From assembly GCA_913057175.1 (NCBI GenBank), contig CAJXNP010000001.1, positions 434,001-498,000 of the forward strand: a stretch of 64,000 bases of DNA. Reading direction: 5' to 3'. Each line of letters starts with the position of its first letter. Within the stretch, counting starts at the first letter, position 1. The notes beneath the pieces were generated by a model. That model made no database searches. It was given only the letters and a program-made list of their open reading frames with translations, and was not told where the DNA came from. This DNA comes from an uncultured Cytophagales bacterium (GTDB lineage Bacteria > Bacteroidota > Bacteroidia > Cytophagales > Cyclobacteriaceae). This document shows positions 44,607 through 54,763 of this stretch, one piece after another. Both the position numbers and the translations under genes were made by a program.

Positions 44607-47600
44607 ATGAGCAATAGTACATTTGTCAGACGATGTTATGCCACAGTTATTGCCTTAATTTTTATTTTTTTCGCTCAGATTTCATATGGTCAGAATGCGC
44701 CAGCTGGGGAGAAAGAAAAATCTACGGGGATTGACATTATTATTACACAATCTCCAAAGATTATCGTAAAGGTTGAAGCGGTAACGGATAACAAGTGCTT
44801 TGCAGAAAGCAAAGGTGCGATCAATATTTCAGCTAGTGGAGGATACCCTCCCTATAAATATCACTGGTCGCACGGTGATACCACCCAGGATGTAGCCGGT
44901 TTGAAAGCCGGTAAATACCGGGTTGCTGTTTATGATAACTTTAGCTGTAGTGATACCTTGACAATCGAGATCAAGCAGCCGGAAAAGCTTCTTGCTGATA
45001 TTGAATCTGTTAAGGATATCTTATGTTACGGATACAAAAACGGTGAAGTCAATATCAATGTATCAGGTGGTAAGCCACCATACACTTATAGCTGGAACAA
45101 CGGTGAGACTACTCAGGATTTAAAGGAAGTCAATTCAGGCCGATATTCAGTATTAATTACGGATGCCAATTCCTGTCAGGAAATCATCACGGCAGACGTG
45201 GAAGAAAAGCCACTGATTGTCAGATCCTTAGACGATGTCCAAAACATACTCTGTCATGGGGACACAACGGGAAAAGTTGATATCACGGTTAGTGGTGGGG
45301 TTCCTCCTTATACCTATTTATGGAACAACGGGACCACCACGGAAGATCTGGCAGGCGTAATAGCGGGGACATACGATGTCACCGTCAAAGACTCTGAAGG
45401 ATGTACGGAAGTTTCAACTACCAAAGTGGTTGAGCCAGCAGCTCTTTCTCTATCTTTTGATGAAGTAAGAAATCTTAGCTGTTTTGGGGACCTCGGTGGT
45501 GCCATCAACATCAAAGTGGAAGGTGGGAAAGTTCCTTACACTTATAAATGGAATAATGGCCTTGCCACACAAGATATTGCTGGTATTCCGGCCGGAAAAT
45601 ATCATGTTGATGTAACGGATAAAAACGGATGTAAAGCTGAGATCAGCACAGAAATTTCGCAGCCAAATGCTTTACTTGTAAACCTCAAAAATTCAAAAAA
45701 CATTTCTTATTACGGTGGTGAGGATGGAGCGATTGACATTGAAGCAACAGGTGGTATTCCTCCCTATGTTTACAAATGGAATAATGGTTCTGAAAACCAG
45801 GATTTAAGCGGTTTAAAATCAGGTAGTTACACAGTAAGGGTAACAGATGCTTCCGGTTGTGCAAAAATCATGAACGTGACGCTTACGCAACCCACTCCGC
45901 TTATCGCAAAACTGGATAACACCAAAGACATTAGCTGCTATGGAACCAGTACAGGTGAAATTAATATTTCCGTACTAGGTGGAGTTCCTCCTTATAAATA
46001 TGTGTGGAGCAATGGTGCAACAACCCAGGACGTAGCCAATCTTCCTGCGGGGGATTACTCTGTACGAGTCATCGACGCTAACAATCACGAACAATTAATA
46101 GAAGCATCACTTTCTCAACCCGATGAATTTACTGCTCAGATTGTCGGAACGACTGATATCAAATGTAATAGCAATAATACCGGGGCTATTGACCTGGAAG
46201 TTCAGGGTGGTGTGTTGCCTTACAAATACCGATGGAGCAATGGTCAGTCAACTCAGGATCTAACCAATGTATTGGCGGGTTCTTATTCCGTTAAAGTCAT
46301 TGATGCTAACTTCTGTGAACTGGAACTGTCAGCCTCTATTTCTGAGCCGGATCCACTTGAGCTTAGCTTTGAGAACATCACTCATATCAATTGTTTCGGA
46401 CAAAGCACCGGTGCAATCGACCTGACTGTTACGGGTGGAGCTTCTCCTTATAAATATGCCTGGAATAACGGATCTGACACTCAGGACCTGAAAAGCATTA
46501 AAGCAGGAGAATACTCGGTCAACGTAACCGATGCAAACGGATGTGTAAAGGTTCTTTCAACTACCATCAACGAACCTCAATTGCTTTCATTGAAAGAAAA
46601 TTCTGTTCAGAATATAGATTGTAAAGGAAATAGTACCGGTTCGATCAGTATCGAAGTTTTTGGTGGTGTGAAGCCTTACAGTTATGCATGGAACAATGGC
46701 GCTGCCAGCAAGGATATTTCCAATCTGACAGCTGGTGATTATAGTGTGAAAGTCACTGATGCAAACGGATGTACAACTTCCTATTCAAAGACAATCACTG
46801 AACCTGCTCAGCTGGTTCGATCGCTGGAGGATGTCACCAATATCCTTTGCTATGGTGACCTAAAAGGAGCCATCAATATCAATGTTTCCGGAGGAGTTGA
46901 ACCTTACTCTTATCGATGGAGCAACGGCGCCATGACCCAGGATGTCGTAAATCTGAAAGCAGGAAACTATTCGGTAATGATCCGGGATGCAAATGGTTGT
47001 ACAGATTCATTAAGCGCAACGGTAAAGGAAAACCCAAGATTGACGGCAACAGCCGCAGTAACAGATATCAAGTGTTACGGGCAAAAATCAGGCGCAGTTA
47101 ATCTTTCTGTTGCAGGTGGAGTAGCTCCCTATACATATCTGTGGAGCAATGAGGCTACCTCACAAAGCATTACTCAGATCGGTGCGGGCAACTATTCCGT
47201 TTCTGTGAAAGACTCTAAGGGTTGTCAAATCAATGTAGATGCTACGGTCAGTGAGCCACCAAGATTCATCGCCAGCCTGGAATCCGATACGGATATCCTT
47301 TGTAATGGTGAAAATACAGGATCTGTTAGCGTACGTGTGAGTGGTGGTGTAACTCCATATAACTTTAAGTGGAGTAATGGCGAAACTACTCAAAACCTAA
47401 CCAATACCGCAGCAGGTGACTATACCCTGACGGCTACTGATGCTAATGGCTGTCTGCAGACGGTATCCACTACATTGACTCAGCCTTCAGCCATCGATTT
47501 CTCTGTTAAATCCGTTACGAATGTACTTTGCTATGGCGATAATGGCGGAGCAATAGATATCTCCGTTGCGGGTGGTGTCGGACCTTTCACATATAAATGG

Positions 47601-50600
47601 TCAAACGGAGCAACCACGCAGGACCTTGAAACGCTCAAAGCTGGTAAATATTCCGTTCAGATTGTGGATGCCAATGGCTGTGCAAAAACGCTGGATGCAG
47701 AAGTTACTCAACCGGAATTGCTAAGCCTGAATATAGACTCAGTTGTAAACATTTCTTGTCATGGAGATTTAACAGGTTCAATTGATCTGAATGTAGAAGG
47801 CGGTGTAGCGCCTTATAAATATAGCTGGAGCAATGGATCATCCACCCAGGATATTTCCAAGCTACCGGCAGGGAACTATTCTGTAACCGTAACGGATGCA
47901 CACGGTTGTTCCAAAACGATCGGTGCGGCAGTTAAGCAGCCACCTTTATTGGCTGCAAAAATTACAGATGTAAAAGACATTTTGTGCTATGGCAACGAAA
48001 CCGGAGCGATCTCAATTGATGTGATTGGCGGTGTGAAGCCATACAAATTCAAATGGAGCAGTGGCGAAACAACTCAAAACCTTGTTGACGTTGTAGCCGG
48101 AAACTATACGGTAGAAATCACGGATCAGATGGGTTGTTCACAGACATTATCTGCCATTATCACTCAGCCGACAAAACTGACTGCTTCGCTTGCTTCTGTA
48201 AATGATGTATCATGTTTTGAAGGAAGCAATGGTGCTGTGAATATCACAGTCGTAGGTGGGACTGCTCCTTATAAATATTCTTGGAGCAACGAGGCTTCTA
48301 CCCAGGATCTGGAAAATGTTGTGGCCGGAAGGTACCAGGTGAAAATTGTAGACCAGAAAGGATGTAAAGATTCAGCTATTATTGCTGAGGTGAAAGAACC
48401 AACTTTGCTTGAGGTAAAACTGAACGGTGTTACGAACATCCAGCAATATGGACAACATACTGGTGCAATTGACATTACCGTTTCGGGTGGTGTCGCTCCT
48501 TATATTTACAGTTGGAGTAACGGCGCTACCACACAGGACATTTCGAAAGTTCCCGGTGGGGATTACTCCGTAAATGTACGTGATGCAAATGGATGTGAGA
48601 AGAGAGTAGATGCTTCCATCTTACAGCCTCCTCCATTGGTGTTGACCATTCAAGCACAGGAAGATATCATGTGCTACGGTGACAAAACAGGAAGTATTGA
48701 TATTGATGTGAAAGGTGGTGTTCCTCCATACAAATTTGCATGGAGCAATGGAAAAACGACTCAGAACATCGCTGATGTTGCGGCTGGAGATTATACGGTT
48801 ACGGTAACAGACGCTAACGGACATCAGCAGTCGATGAGCACAAAGATCGCCCAGCCATCTCAACTATTAGTGAAACTGGATGATGTGAATAACCTGAGGT
48901 GTTTCAACGATGGATCAGGATCGATCAGCGTGACAACAACAGGTGGTATTGCACCTTATAAATATTCATGGAACTCCGGTCAGACAGCGCAGGATATCGA
49001 TCAGCTTTCTGCTGGCGATTATACCCTGACAGTGACAGATAGCTATAACTGTCAAAACATCCTTCAGACGAAGGTAACTCAACCGGACTCATTCAAACTT
49101 GACCTGGCAAATATCAATCACATCAACTGTTTTGGTCAGGCAGAAGGAGATGTAAGCATCAATGTCAGTGGCGGAACATTGCCTTATAGCTTTAACTGGA
49201 GCAATGGCGAACGGTCAAAGGATATTGAAAACGTACTTGCCGGAGAATACAGTATTCGCGTGAATGACGCAAATGGATGTGAAAATACAATGGATGTTAA
49301 AATCGAACAGCCAACTGAATTGGTCGCCAGCATCGGCGAAGTAAACAATAACCTGTGTAGCGGTGAAAGCAAAGGTTCGATCAGCCTCAGTATTTCAGGA
49401 GGGTCTACACCATACACTTTTGCCTGGAGCAATGGCGCTACCACGCAGGATATCAGCGACCTGCCAAGCGGCAAATACAGTGTGAGTATTACCGATGCCA
49501 AAGGTTGTACGAGAGAATTATTTGCTGAAATTACCGAACCGGAATTGTTGATGGCATCCATTTCTGATGTCTCCAATGTAAACTGCTTCGGAAATAATAC
49601 AGGTAGCATTTCCGTAGATGTTTCAGGCGGTGTTGTTCCTTACTCTTATATCTGGAACAACGGTTCTGCTCAGAAAAACCTTATTGGTATCCCTGCAGGT
49701 GACTATCAAATGTCCGTGAAAGATGGAAATGGTTGTGTCAAAACCGTATCCACGACCATCACACAGCCGGATGTATTGTCATTGGGAATCGACTCTATCA
49801 ATCATGTTTTGTGCTACGGTGATAACAAAGGCTTCATTGATATCAATGTGACTGGTGGTGTTTATCCATACAATTATACCTGGAGTAATGGTTCACAGGG
49901 CGAAGACCTTGTCAATGCACTTTCTGGGACTTATTCTGTAAAAGTAAAAGATGTAAACGGTTGTGAAGAAACACTGCAGGCGACTATCGAGCAACCAGCT
50001 AACCTGTTGGTTACACTCGATTCCATTAATAACATCAGCTGTTCGGGTGACGAGACCGGTTATGTGAGAATTAAGGCGAATGGAGGTAAAGCACCTTACT
50101 CTTATCTTTGGAATAATGGTGTGACGTCCAATGAGTTGAAGAATGTTGTCGCTGGTATTTACCGGGCAACCATTACTGATGCAAACGGATGTATCACGAC
50201 CTTCGAAACGGAAATCACACAGCCTTCACCATTAGTGAAGACGATCGATGCCATCACAGATATTCGTTGTAACAGTGACAGCACAGGAGCCATCCAGGTT
50301 TCAGTGATGGAGGGTGTGCAACCCTATTCATTCAGCTGGAGCAATGGTGCAGCTACGGAGGATATCAGAGGACTGACTGCCGGCAACTATAAGCTGACCA
50401 TTACGGAAGGTAACGGTTGTCAGAGTGTATTGGAAGCAACTATCGAGGAACCACCAGCATTCTACGCTTCTATTGATGAAGTAGTTGATGTGAATTGCTA
50501 TGGCGCGATGACCGGATCGATCGACATCTCGGCATCGGGTGGTGTGGAGCCATACATGTACGCATGGAGCAACGGCGCAGAAACACAGGATATCAGTGAG

Positions 50601-51317
50601 ATCGGTGCAGACAGTTACTCAGTTATGGTGACGGATGGCAACGGATGTTTGAATACGCTTAATGCTGAAATCGTTGAGCCACCATTGCTAACATTGAGAA
50701 TTGACTCAGTGCATAACGTAAAATGTTGTGGTGATAACAGTGGTGCGATCTTCATTACCGTTGAGGGTGGTGTGAAGCCATACAAATACGACTGGAGCCA
50801 TGGTGCAACAACCGAGGATATCGAAAACCTTGTATTAGGTGTTTATACGGTCAATGTAACGGATGCGAACGGTTGTGTCGTGACTACTCCTGATGACATG
50901 ACACTTTACGAGCAAGTGGTGTCTAAAGGTAGATTTACTACCAGGGATATCCTCTTTGATGTTGGGAAATCGATCATCAAGCCTGAGTCCTTTACGACCA
51001 TCAACAGAATTGCAACGTTCATGAAAGAACATCCGGATATCTCATTCCGAATTGACGGACATACGGATAGCGACGGATCTGCAGAGTCTAACCAGCAGTT
51101 ATCACTGGACAGAGCAAGGGCGATTCGTTTAGCGCTGATCAAGTTCGGTATACGTGAGAACCGACTGGATACAAAAGGTTTCGGAGAGTCGAGCCCACTT
51201 GTACCAAATACCACTGCTGAGAACAAATCACTCAACAGAAGGGTAGAATTTATCGCCCTGACCGGTACGATCGAGGGAACGAAGATTGAATCCGAAGGCG
51301 TACAATTACAGGATTAA
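44607..51317 (+). CDS. SprB-repeat rod protein with C-terminal OmpA-like domain
   Basis: A 2236-residue protein. Signal peptide residues 1-29 (ending AQISYGQ), a 26-residue leader, then 27 tandem units of about 76 residues (about 56-2107). The consensus is I-x-C-Y-G-x-x-x-G-x-I-x-I-x-V-x-G-G-V-x-P-Y-x-Y-x-W-S-N-G-x-T-T-Q-D, then L-x-A-G-x-Y-x-V-x-V-x-D-A-N-G-C. These are SprB repeats (PF13573), Ig-like beta-sandwiches found in the F. johnsoniae adhesin SprB. Residues about 2120-2222 are an OmpA-like peptidoglycan-binding domain (FRIDGHTDSDGSAESNQQLS, RARAIRLALI, LNRRVEFI). There is no CHU_C or type A T9SS domain and no PorP/SprF gene beside it. Each repeat keeps two Cys except units 5 and 17 (first missing) and 6 and 18 (second missing). 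Confidence 0.93.
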   Translation: MSNSTFVRRCYATVIALIFIFFAQISYGQNAPAGEKEKSTGIDIIITQSPKIIVKVEAVTDNKCFAESKGAINISASGGYPPYKYHWSHGDTTQDVAGLKAGKYRVAVYDNFSCSDTLTIEIKQPEKLLADIESVKDILCYGYKNGEVNINVSGGKPPYTYSWNNGETTQDLKEVNSGRYSVLITDANSCQEIITADVEEKPLIVRSLDDVQNILCHGDTTGKVDITVSGGVPPYTYLWNNGTTTEDLAGVIAGTYDVTVKDSEGCTEVSTTKVVEPAALSLSFDEVRNLSCFGDLGGAINIKVEGGKVPYTYKWNNGLATQDIAGIPAGKYHVDVTDKNGCKAEISTEISQPNALLVNLKNSKNISYYGGEDGAIDIEATGGIPPYVYKWNNGSENQDLSGLKSGSYTVRVTDASGCAKIMNVTLTQPTPLIAKLDNTKDISCYGTSTGEINISVLGGVPPYKYVWSNGATTQDVANLPAGDYSVRVIDANNHEQLIEASLSQPDEFTAQIVGTTDIKCNSNNTGAIDLEVQGGVLPYKYRWSNGQSTQDLTNVLAGSYSVKVIDANFCELELSASISEPDPLELSFENITHINCFGQSTGAIDLTVTGGASPYKYAWNNGSDTQDLKSIKAGEYSVNVTDANGCVKVLSTTINEPQLLSLKENSVQNIDCKGNSTGSISIEVFGGVKPYSYAWNNGAASKDISNLTAGDYSVKVTDANGCTTSYSKTITEPAQLVRSLEDVTNILCYGDLKGAININVSGGVEPYSYRWSNGAMTQDVVNLKAGNYSVMIRDANGCTDSLSATVKENPRLTATAAVTDIKCYGQKSGAVNLSVAGGVAPYTYLWSNEATSQSITQIGAGNYSVSVKDSKGCQINVDATVSEPPRFIASLESDTDILCNGENTGSVSVRVSGGVTPYNFKWSNGETTQNLTNTAAGDYTLTATDANGCLQTVSTTLTQPSAIDFSVKSVTNVLCYGDNGGAIDISVAGGVGPFTYKWSNGATTQDLETLKAGKYSVQIVDANGCAKTLDAEVTQPELLSLNIDSVVNISCHGDLTGSIDLNVEGGVAPYKYSWSNGSSTQDISKLPAGNYSVTVTDAHGCSKTIGAAVKQPPLLAAKITDVKDILCYGNETGAISIDVIGGVKPYKFKWSSGETTQNLVDVVAGNYTVEITDQMGCSQTLSAIITQPTKLTASLASVNDVSCFEGSNGAVNITVVGGTAPYKYSWSNEASTQDLENVVAGRYQVKIVDQKGCKDSAIIAEVKEPTLLEVKLNGVTNIQQYGQHTGAIDITVSGGVAPYIYSWSNGATTQDISKVPGGDYSVNVRDANGCEKRVDASILQPPPLVLTIQAQEDIMCYGDKTGSIDIDVKGGVPPYKFAWSNGKTTQNIADVAAGDYTVTVTDANGHQQSMSTKIAQPSQLLVKLDDVNNLRCFNDGSGSISVTTTGGIAPYKYSWNSGQTAQDIDQLSAGDYTLTVTDSYNCQNILQTKVTQPDSFKLDLANINHINCFGQAEGDVSINVSGGTLPYSFNWSNGERSKDIENVLAGEYSIRVNDANGCENTMDVKIEQPTELVASIGEVNNNLCSGESKGSISLSISGGSTPYTFAWSNGATTQDISDLPSGKYSVSITDAKGCTRELFAEITEPELLMASISDVSNVNCFGNNTGSISVDVSGGVVPYSYIWNNGSAQKNLIGIPAGDYQMSVKDGNGCVKTVSTTITQPDVLSLGIDSINHVLCYGDNKGFIDINVTGGVYPYNYTWSNGSQGEDLVNALSGTYSVKVKDVNGCEETLQATIEQPANLLVTLDSINNISCSGDETGYVRIKANGGKAPYSYLWNNGVTSNELKNVVAGIYRATITDANGCITTFETEITQPSPLVKTIDAITDIRCNSDSTGAIQVSVMEGVQPYSFSWSNGAATEDIRGLTAGNYKLTITEGNGCQSVLEATIEEPPAFYASIDEVVDVNCYGAMTGSIDISASGGVEPYMYAWSNGAETQDISEIGADSYSVMVTDGNGCLNTLNAEIVEPPLLTLRIDSVHNVKCCGDNSGAIFITVEGGVKPYKYDWSHGATTEDIENLVLGVYTVNVTDANGCVVTTPDDMTLYEQVVSKGRFTTRDILFDVGKSIIKPESFTTINRIATFMKEHPDISFRIDGHTDSDGSAESNQQLSLDRARAIRLALIKFGIRENRLDTKGFGESSPLVPNTTAENKSLNRRVEFIALTGTIEGTKIESEGVQLQD

Positions 51318-51344
51318 ATTTAACCAATCATAAACTCAACAAAG

Positions 51345-51372
51345 GCCAGTTCTTCGGGACTGGCTTTTTTTT
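51345..51372 (+). terminator. strong intrinsic terminator of the SprB/OmpA gene
   Basis: Stem gccagt (51345-51350) and actggc (51359-51364), extended by a T-G and a C-G pair that close a UUCG tetraloop, followed by eight T. It lies 27 bp after the stop and is among the most stable terminator structures possible. Confidence 0.93.
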
Positions 51373-51586
51373 GTTAAAAAGAAAAAATTTCCGGACCACG
51401 TTCCGGGATCTTTTGCTAACTCGGCCATGCTGTAAATATCAGAAGACTGAACAGCACCTCTCCTATGTGATTGGCTAATTGATTCAAGGGGATCCTGCAG
51501 ACTGAAATAAATTCAGCAAAGGCAGGTGGAGGAATTTCTTTTCTTAATTATTTGATCGATTATATTTAAGCCACAATCCCTAAATT

Positions 51587-51910
51587 TCACCCCTCACGTT
51601 CCATCCTCTTAAACTTCTTAATGATGTTCATGGTGATGTTCACCAGGGTATCTTCCTCATTCTCACGGATTCCTGCTCCGTACAGCAGGCGATTCTTTTT
51701 CTTAATCACTTCCACGAGGTCTTCACAGATATTGATCAACTTGTTATAATTGCTACAGGCTTCCGCAATGTATTCGGCTTGCTCCTGCAATAAAATGCCA
51801 TTGTGATTGGCCACTTCCTGATTATTACAATCTAGGATCTCGTTATAACGTCTTCCAATCAGGCTGTGGTCACGATAACCTGTGTATTTCCAGGGTAAAT
51901 TCTGATTCAT
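51587..51910 (-). CDS. small helical hypothetical protein
   Basis: A 107-residue soluble protein, probably mostly helical: WKYTGYRDHSLIGRRYNEIL, then a long helix region with three Cys (DCNNQE, EACSNYNK, NICEDL) and a basic C-terminus (IIKKFKRMEREG). I do not recognise a family. Single gene after a 269-bp gap that holds the SprB terminator and nothing else I can see. Confidence 0.55.
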   Translation of the reverse strand: MNQNLPWKYTGYRDHSLIGRRYNEILDCNNQEVANHNGILLQEQAEYIAEACSNYNKLINICEDLVEVIKKKNRLLYGAGIRENEEDTLVNITMNIIKKFKRMEREG

Positions 51911-52023
51911 GAGTAGAGGATTTGGTTGGTTTTTAAAATTAACTGATTTTTTTGATATTTATGGATTCCATTTTTCAATGTCAAATTAAGTATGAATATT
52001 TTTATTTTTTTTATATCTGAATC

Positions 52024-52362
52024 ATGATTTTTTTGATTATTAGGGCAATTGGATGGTATTTATATAGAATAATTTTACTCAATCTTATTCCTTTCACTGT
52101 TGTAATTATGCTGGCTGCTGTGCGAAACCTTTTTGAGCAAAGTGAGATTTTTCGGATAAAAATTCCTTTTCAAGTATACTTTATATGCTTGTTTCTGGTA
52201 AACTTTATCTATTTGACAGGTAATTCATTTGAAATCATTTACCTGAAACTCTGGAACAAACCAATTGATTATAGGAAGTTTGAAAAGAACTTCTTTAAGG
52301 TAGGAATAGCTATGATTGTCATTATAAATATAGCCGCGTCTGTATTGTATTTTATTCGATAA
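52024..52362 (+). CDS. small hypothetical membrane protein
   Basis: A 112-residue protein with three likely membrane helices (about 12-32, 48-68 and 92-110) and a basic loop between the second and third. It is more AT-rich than its neighbours. No family is recognised. It lies 44 bp before the DUF3592-like gene, and the pair looks like a small operon. Confidence 0.5.
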   Translation: MIFLIIRAIGWYLYRIILLNLIPFTVVIMLAAVRNLFEQSEIFRIKIPFQVYFICLFLVNFIYLTGNSFEIIYLKLWNKPIDYRKFEKNFFKVGIAMIVIINIAASVLYFIR

Positions 52363-52406
52363 ATGATCAAACGAACTTTTTTGATAGTTAAAATAGTCTT
52401 GATGAT

Positions 52407-52814
52407 ATGGGAATTTCAAATCTTTTTTTGATAATTTTTGGGCTTATATTCGTTAGGTTTGGGATAATTGAATTTCGGCGAATTAGAAAAATAGAACGAA
52501 ATAAAATAAAAACACAAGGTATTGTGGTAGGGTCTAAAAAAGAATTGGACAATGACAATGATATAATCTACTACCCTATTATTGAATTTAGAACTAGAGA
52601 GGGCAAACATCTTAAACAAAAATTTTTTGAAGCAGGGAGATACTATGAGCCACAAATTGGACAGAAGATTAATTTAGTATATGAACTTGAAAACCCTTCA
52701 AATATCTCACATTCAAATTTCTTAAAAAGGAATTTCAAATGGATACTCAGTCTTTCATTCGGTTCTTTAGTTACTAGCTTAGGAATTCTGTTGGCTCTAT
52801 TTAAAATCGAATAA
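52407..52814 (+). CDS. DUF3592-like membrane protein
   Basis: A 135-residue protein with an N-terminal membrane helix (GISNLFLIIFGLIFVRFGI), a beta-rich domain and a second helix near the C-terminus (WILSLSFGSLVTSLGILLAL). The central text GIVVGSKKELDNDNDIIYYP, then IIEFRTREGK and IGQKINLVYELENPS fits the DUF3592 layout. Probably located in the inner membrane; no function is known for the family. Confidence 0.65.
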   Translation: MGISNLFLIIFGLIFVRFGIIEFRRIRKIERNKIKTQGIVVGSKKELDNDNDIIYYPIIEFRTREGKHLKQKFFEAGRYYEPQIGQKINLVYELENPSNISHSNFLKRNFKWILSLSFGSLVTSLGILLALFKIE

Positions 52815-52934
52815 GTTAGAACAAAAAGAGGGTTTCGCTTAGCTGGCATCTTCACAAAGGAGTCCTTGAGGCATCACAAAGCAAACACCACTAAGTCAAA
52901 ACCAATCTTCAATCTACCATAATCAATTAAACCA

Positions 52935-52966
52935 ATCACAACTTCACCAAATCACCAAATCACAAA
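52935..52966 (-). repeat. 8-bp repeat directly after the helicase stop codon
   Basis: On the plus strand the units are atcacaac, ttcaccaa, atcaccaa, atcacaaa, ending at the base before the helicase stop codon (52967). On the helicase sense strand they read as TTTGTGAT, TTGGTGAT, TTGGTGAA type units, again G/T-rich. More degenerate units may extend back to about 52900. Confidence 0.65.
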
Positions 52967-54586
52967 CTATTCGGGATTTACCCTCAGCTTATGCCCTTTG
53001 AATTTTTGGTTTTTAAAGCTTCGAACGATATGGTCCCTTGAATTGCGATCTACCTCTACGAAACTGTGTCGCTCAAATAACCGGACTTCTTTGATGGAGT
53101 TTCTCTCCAGACGGCTTTGTTTGGATATGAAACCCGCCAGATCTTTTTTATTGAAACCATCCATCAAACCAAGGTTGATGAATAATGTTGTACCGTTTGT
53201 ATTTTGAGATTTTTTACCTCTGTTCGATCTGTCCCGTTTCCCAGCTCTTTCTTTTTTGTCAGTCTTTCCGGAATCCCTGGAAATTTTCTTCCCGCTTTGA
53301 AGACCTTTTAATTCCCTGGCTATCAACCTTTTGATCAATTCTTCTTTGGATATGTATTGAAAATGGGGAAGGACCTGATCGACGATTTTCTTGTTAACTT
53401 CCATTTCTTGTTCTTCATCAACCAATCCCTGTGTCCAGCTGGAAATACGAGCCAACATTAATTCTTCTTCTTCTGGAATGGTGATTTCATGAAAAGTGAT
53501 TTTCAGCTTTTTCTCCAGGTTTTTCATTCTGGATAGATGCTTCTTGTCTACCAAAGCCAGGGAAATGCCTTCCTTCCCAGCCCTTGCTGTCCGGCCACTT
53601 CTGTGTGTATAGTAAGAAAGGTCCTCTGGAAGCGAATGGTGTACAACGTGAGTGAGGTTATTCACATCAATGCCCCTGGCTGCAACATCCGTGGCTATCA
53701 AAACCTGAATTTGATGTTCCTTGAATCGCTTCATCACAATGTCCCTCTGTTTCTGACTGAGGTCGCCGTGTAATGATTCTGATTTAACTCCCAGTGAATT
53801 CAGCTCATTGCTCAGGGACTGGGTTTCTACCTTCGTCCGGCAAAAAACGATTCCCCTGAACTCCGGGTCCATAGCGATGAACCTTCGCAGCGCCTCGGTT
53901 TTATCAGAAGGCTTTACCTGTACGAACTGATGATCGATGTTTTCATTGACCATCACGCCGGTATGAACAGAAACCTCAACCGGATCAACCATGTAGTTCT
54001 TGATGATCCTCTTAATTTCAGGAGGCATAGTTGCTGAAAACAGCCATGTATATTTATCTTCAGGTGTATGGGATAATATATAATCAAGGTCCTCTTTGAA
54101 GCCCATGTTCAGCATTTCATCGGCTTCATCCAGGATGACATTTCGGATAGTATCCAGCTTAACAGCTTTTCTTTTGATCAAATCGATCAACCGGCCAGGG
54201 GTGGCAACAACCACCTGAACCCCCGCTTTTAATTCCTTGATCTGTGTAGAAATATTCGCACCTCCATAAACAACGGCTATTTTCACCTGTTTCAGGTACC
54301 TGGCAAATGCGATTAGCTGATGGGCAATCTGCTGGCCCAATTCGCGTGTTGGCGCTAAAACGAGTGCCTGTGTCTCATTACTAGTGCTGTCAATGTTATC
54401 GAGAAGTGGCAATCCGAAAGCAGCAGTTTTGCCCGTTCCGGTGTTTGCTAATCCAATAAAGTCACTGTCATTGCTGGCGAGGAGAGGAATTGCCTCTTTC
54501 TGAATTTCTGTTGGCGCCACAAAACCCAACTCCGGTAGTGCTTTCGTCAAGTTTGCTGAAAGCCCTAATTCTTCAAATTTATTCAA
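52967..54586 (-). CDS. DEAD-box RNA helicase with C-terminal DbpA RNA-binding domain
   Basis: A 539-residue helicase. Motifs: Q-motif FVAPTEIQKEAIP, I (ANTGTGKTAAFG), Ia (PTRELGQQIA), II (VILDEADEML), III (FSATMPPE), IV-VI (GIVFCRTK, ATDVAARGIDV, HRSGRTARAGKEG). Residues about 455-539 (TLFINLGLMDGFNKKDLAGF to KGHKLRVNPE) are a DbpA RNA-binding domain, as in DeaD/CsdA/DbpA proteins for ribosome assembly and cold adaptation. The start is a TTG at 54586, required to keep MNKFEELGLS. A three-codon frame ATG-CAG-TAT-TGA ends across this TTG. Confidence 0.94.
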   Translation of the reverse strand: MNKFEELGLSANLTKALPELGFVAPTEIQKEAIPLLASNDSDFIGLANTGTGKTAAFGLPLLDNIDSTSNETQALVLAPTRELGQQIAHQLIAFARYLKQVKIAVVYGGANISTQIKELKAGVQVVVATPGRLIDLIKRKAVKLDTIRNVILDEADEMLNMGFKEDLDYILSHTPEDKYTWLFSATMPPEIKRIIKNYMVDPVEVSVHTGVMVNENIDHQFVQVKPSDKTEALRRFIAMDPEFRGIVFCRTKVETQSLSNELNSLGVKSESLHGDLSQKQRDIVMKRFKEHQIQVLIATDVAARGIDVNNLTHVVHHSLPEDLSYYTHRSGRTARAGKEGISLALVDKKHLSRMKNLEKKLKITFHEITIPEEEELMLARISSWTQGLVDEEQEMEVNKKIVDQVLPHFQYISKEELIKRLIARELKGLQSGKKISRDSGKTDKKERAGKRDRSNRGKKSQNTNGTTLFINLGLMDGFNKKDLAGFISKQSRLERNSIKEVRLFERHSFVEVDRNSRDHIVRSFKNQKFKGHKLRVNPE

Positions 54587-54763
54587 TACTGCATTTTTAA
54601 ATTGAGCCGCAAAGGTACAGCTAATTATTTGATTTTCAGTTATGAATGTTATTTATTCTTGAAATGTGATTTAAATTAGCTGAAAGTATTCACTCAAATA
54701 GAGTCAAATCATGTAATCCTTAAATCAGTACACTATTTATGGATAAATTACCGGATTTTACCG

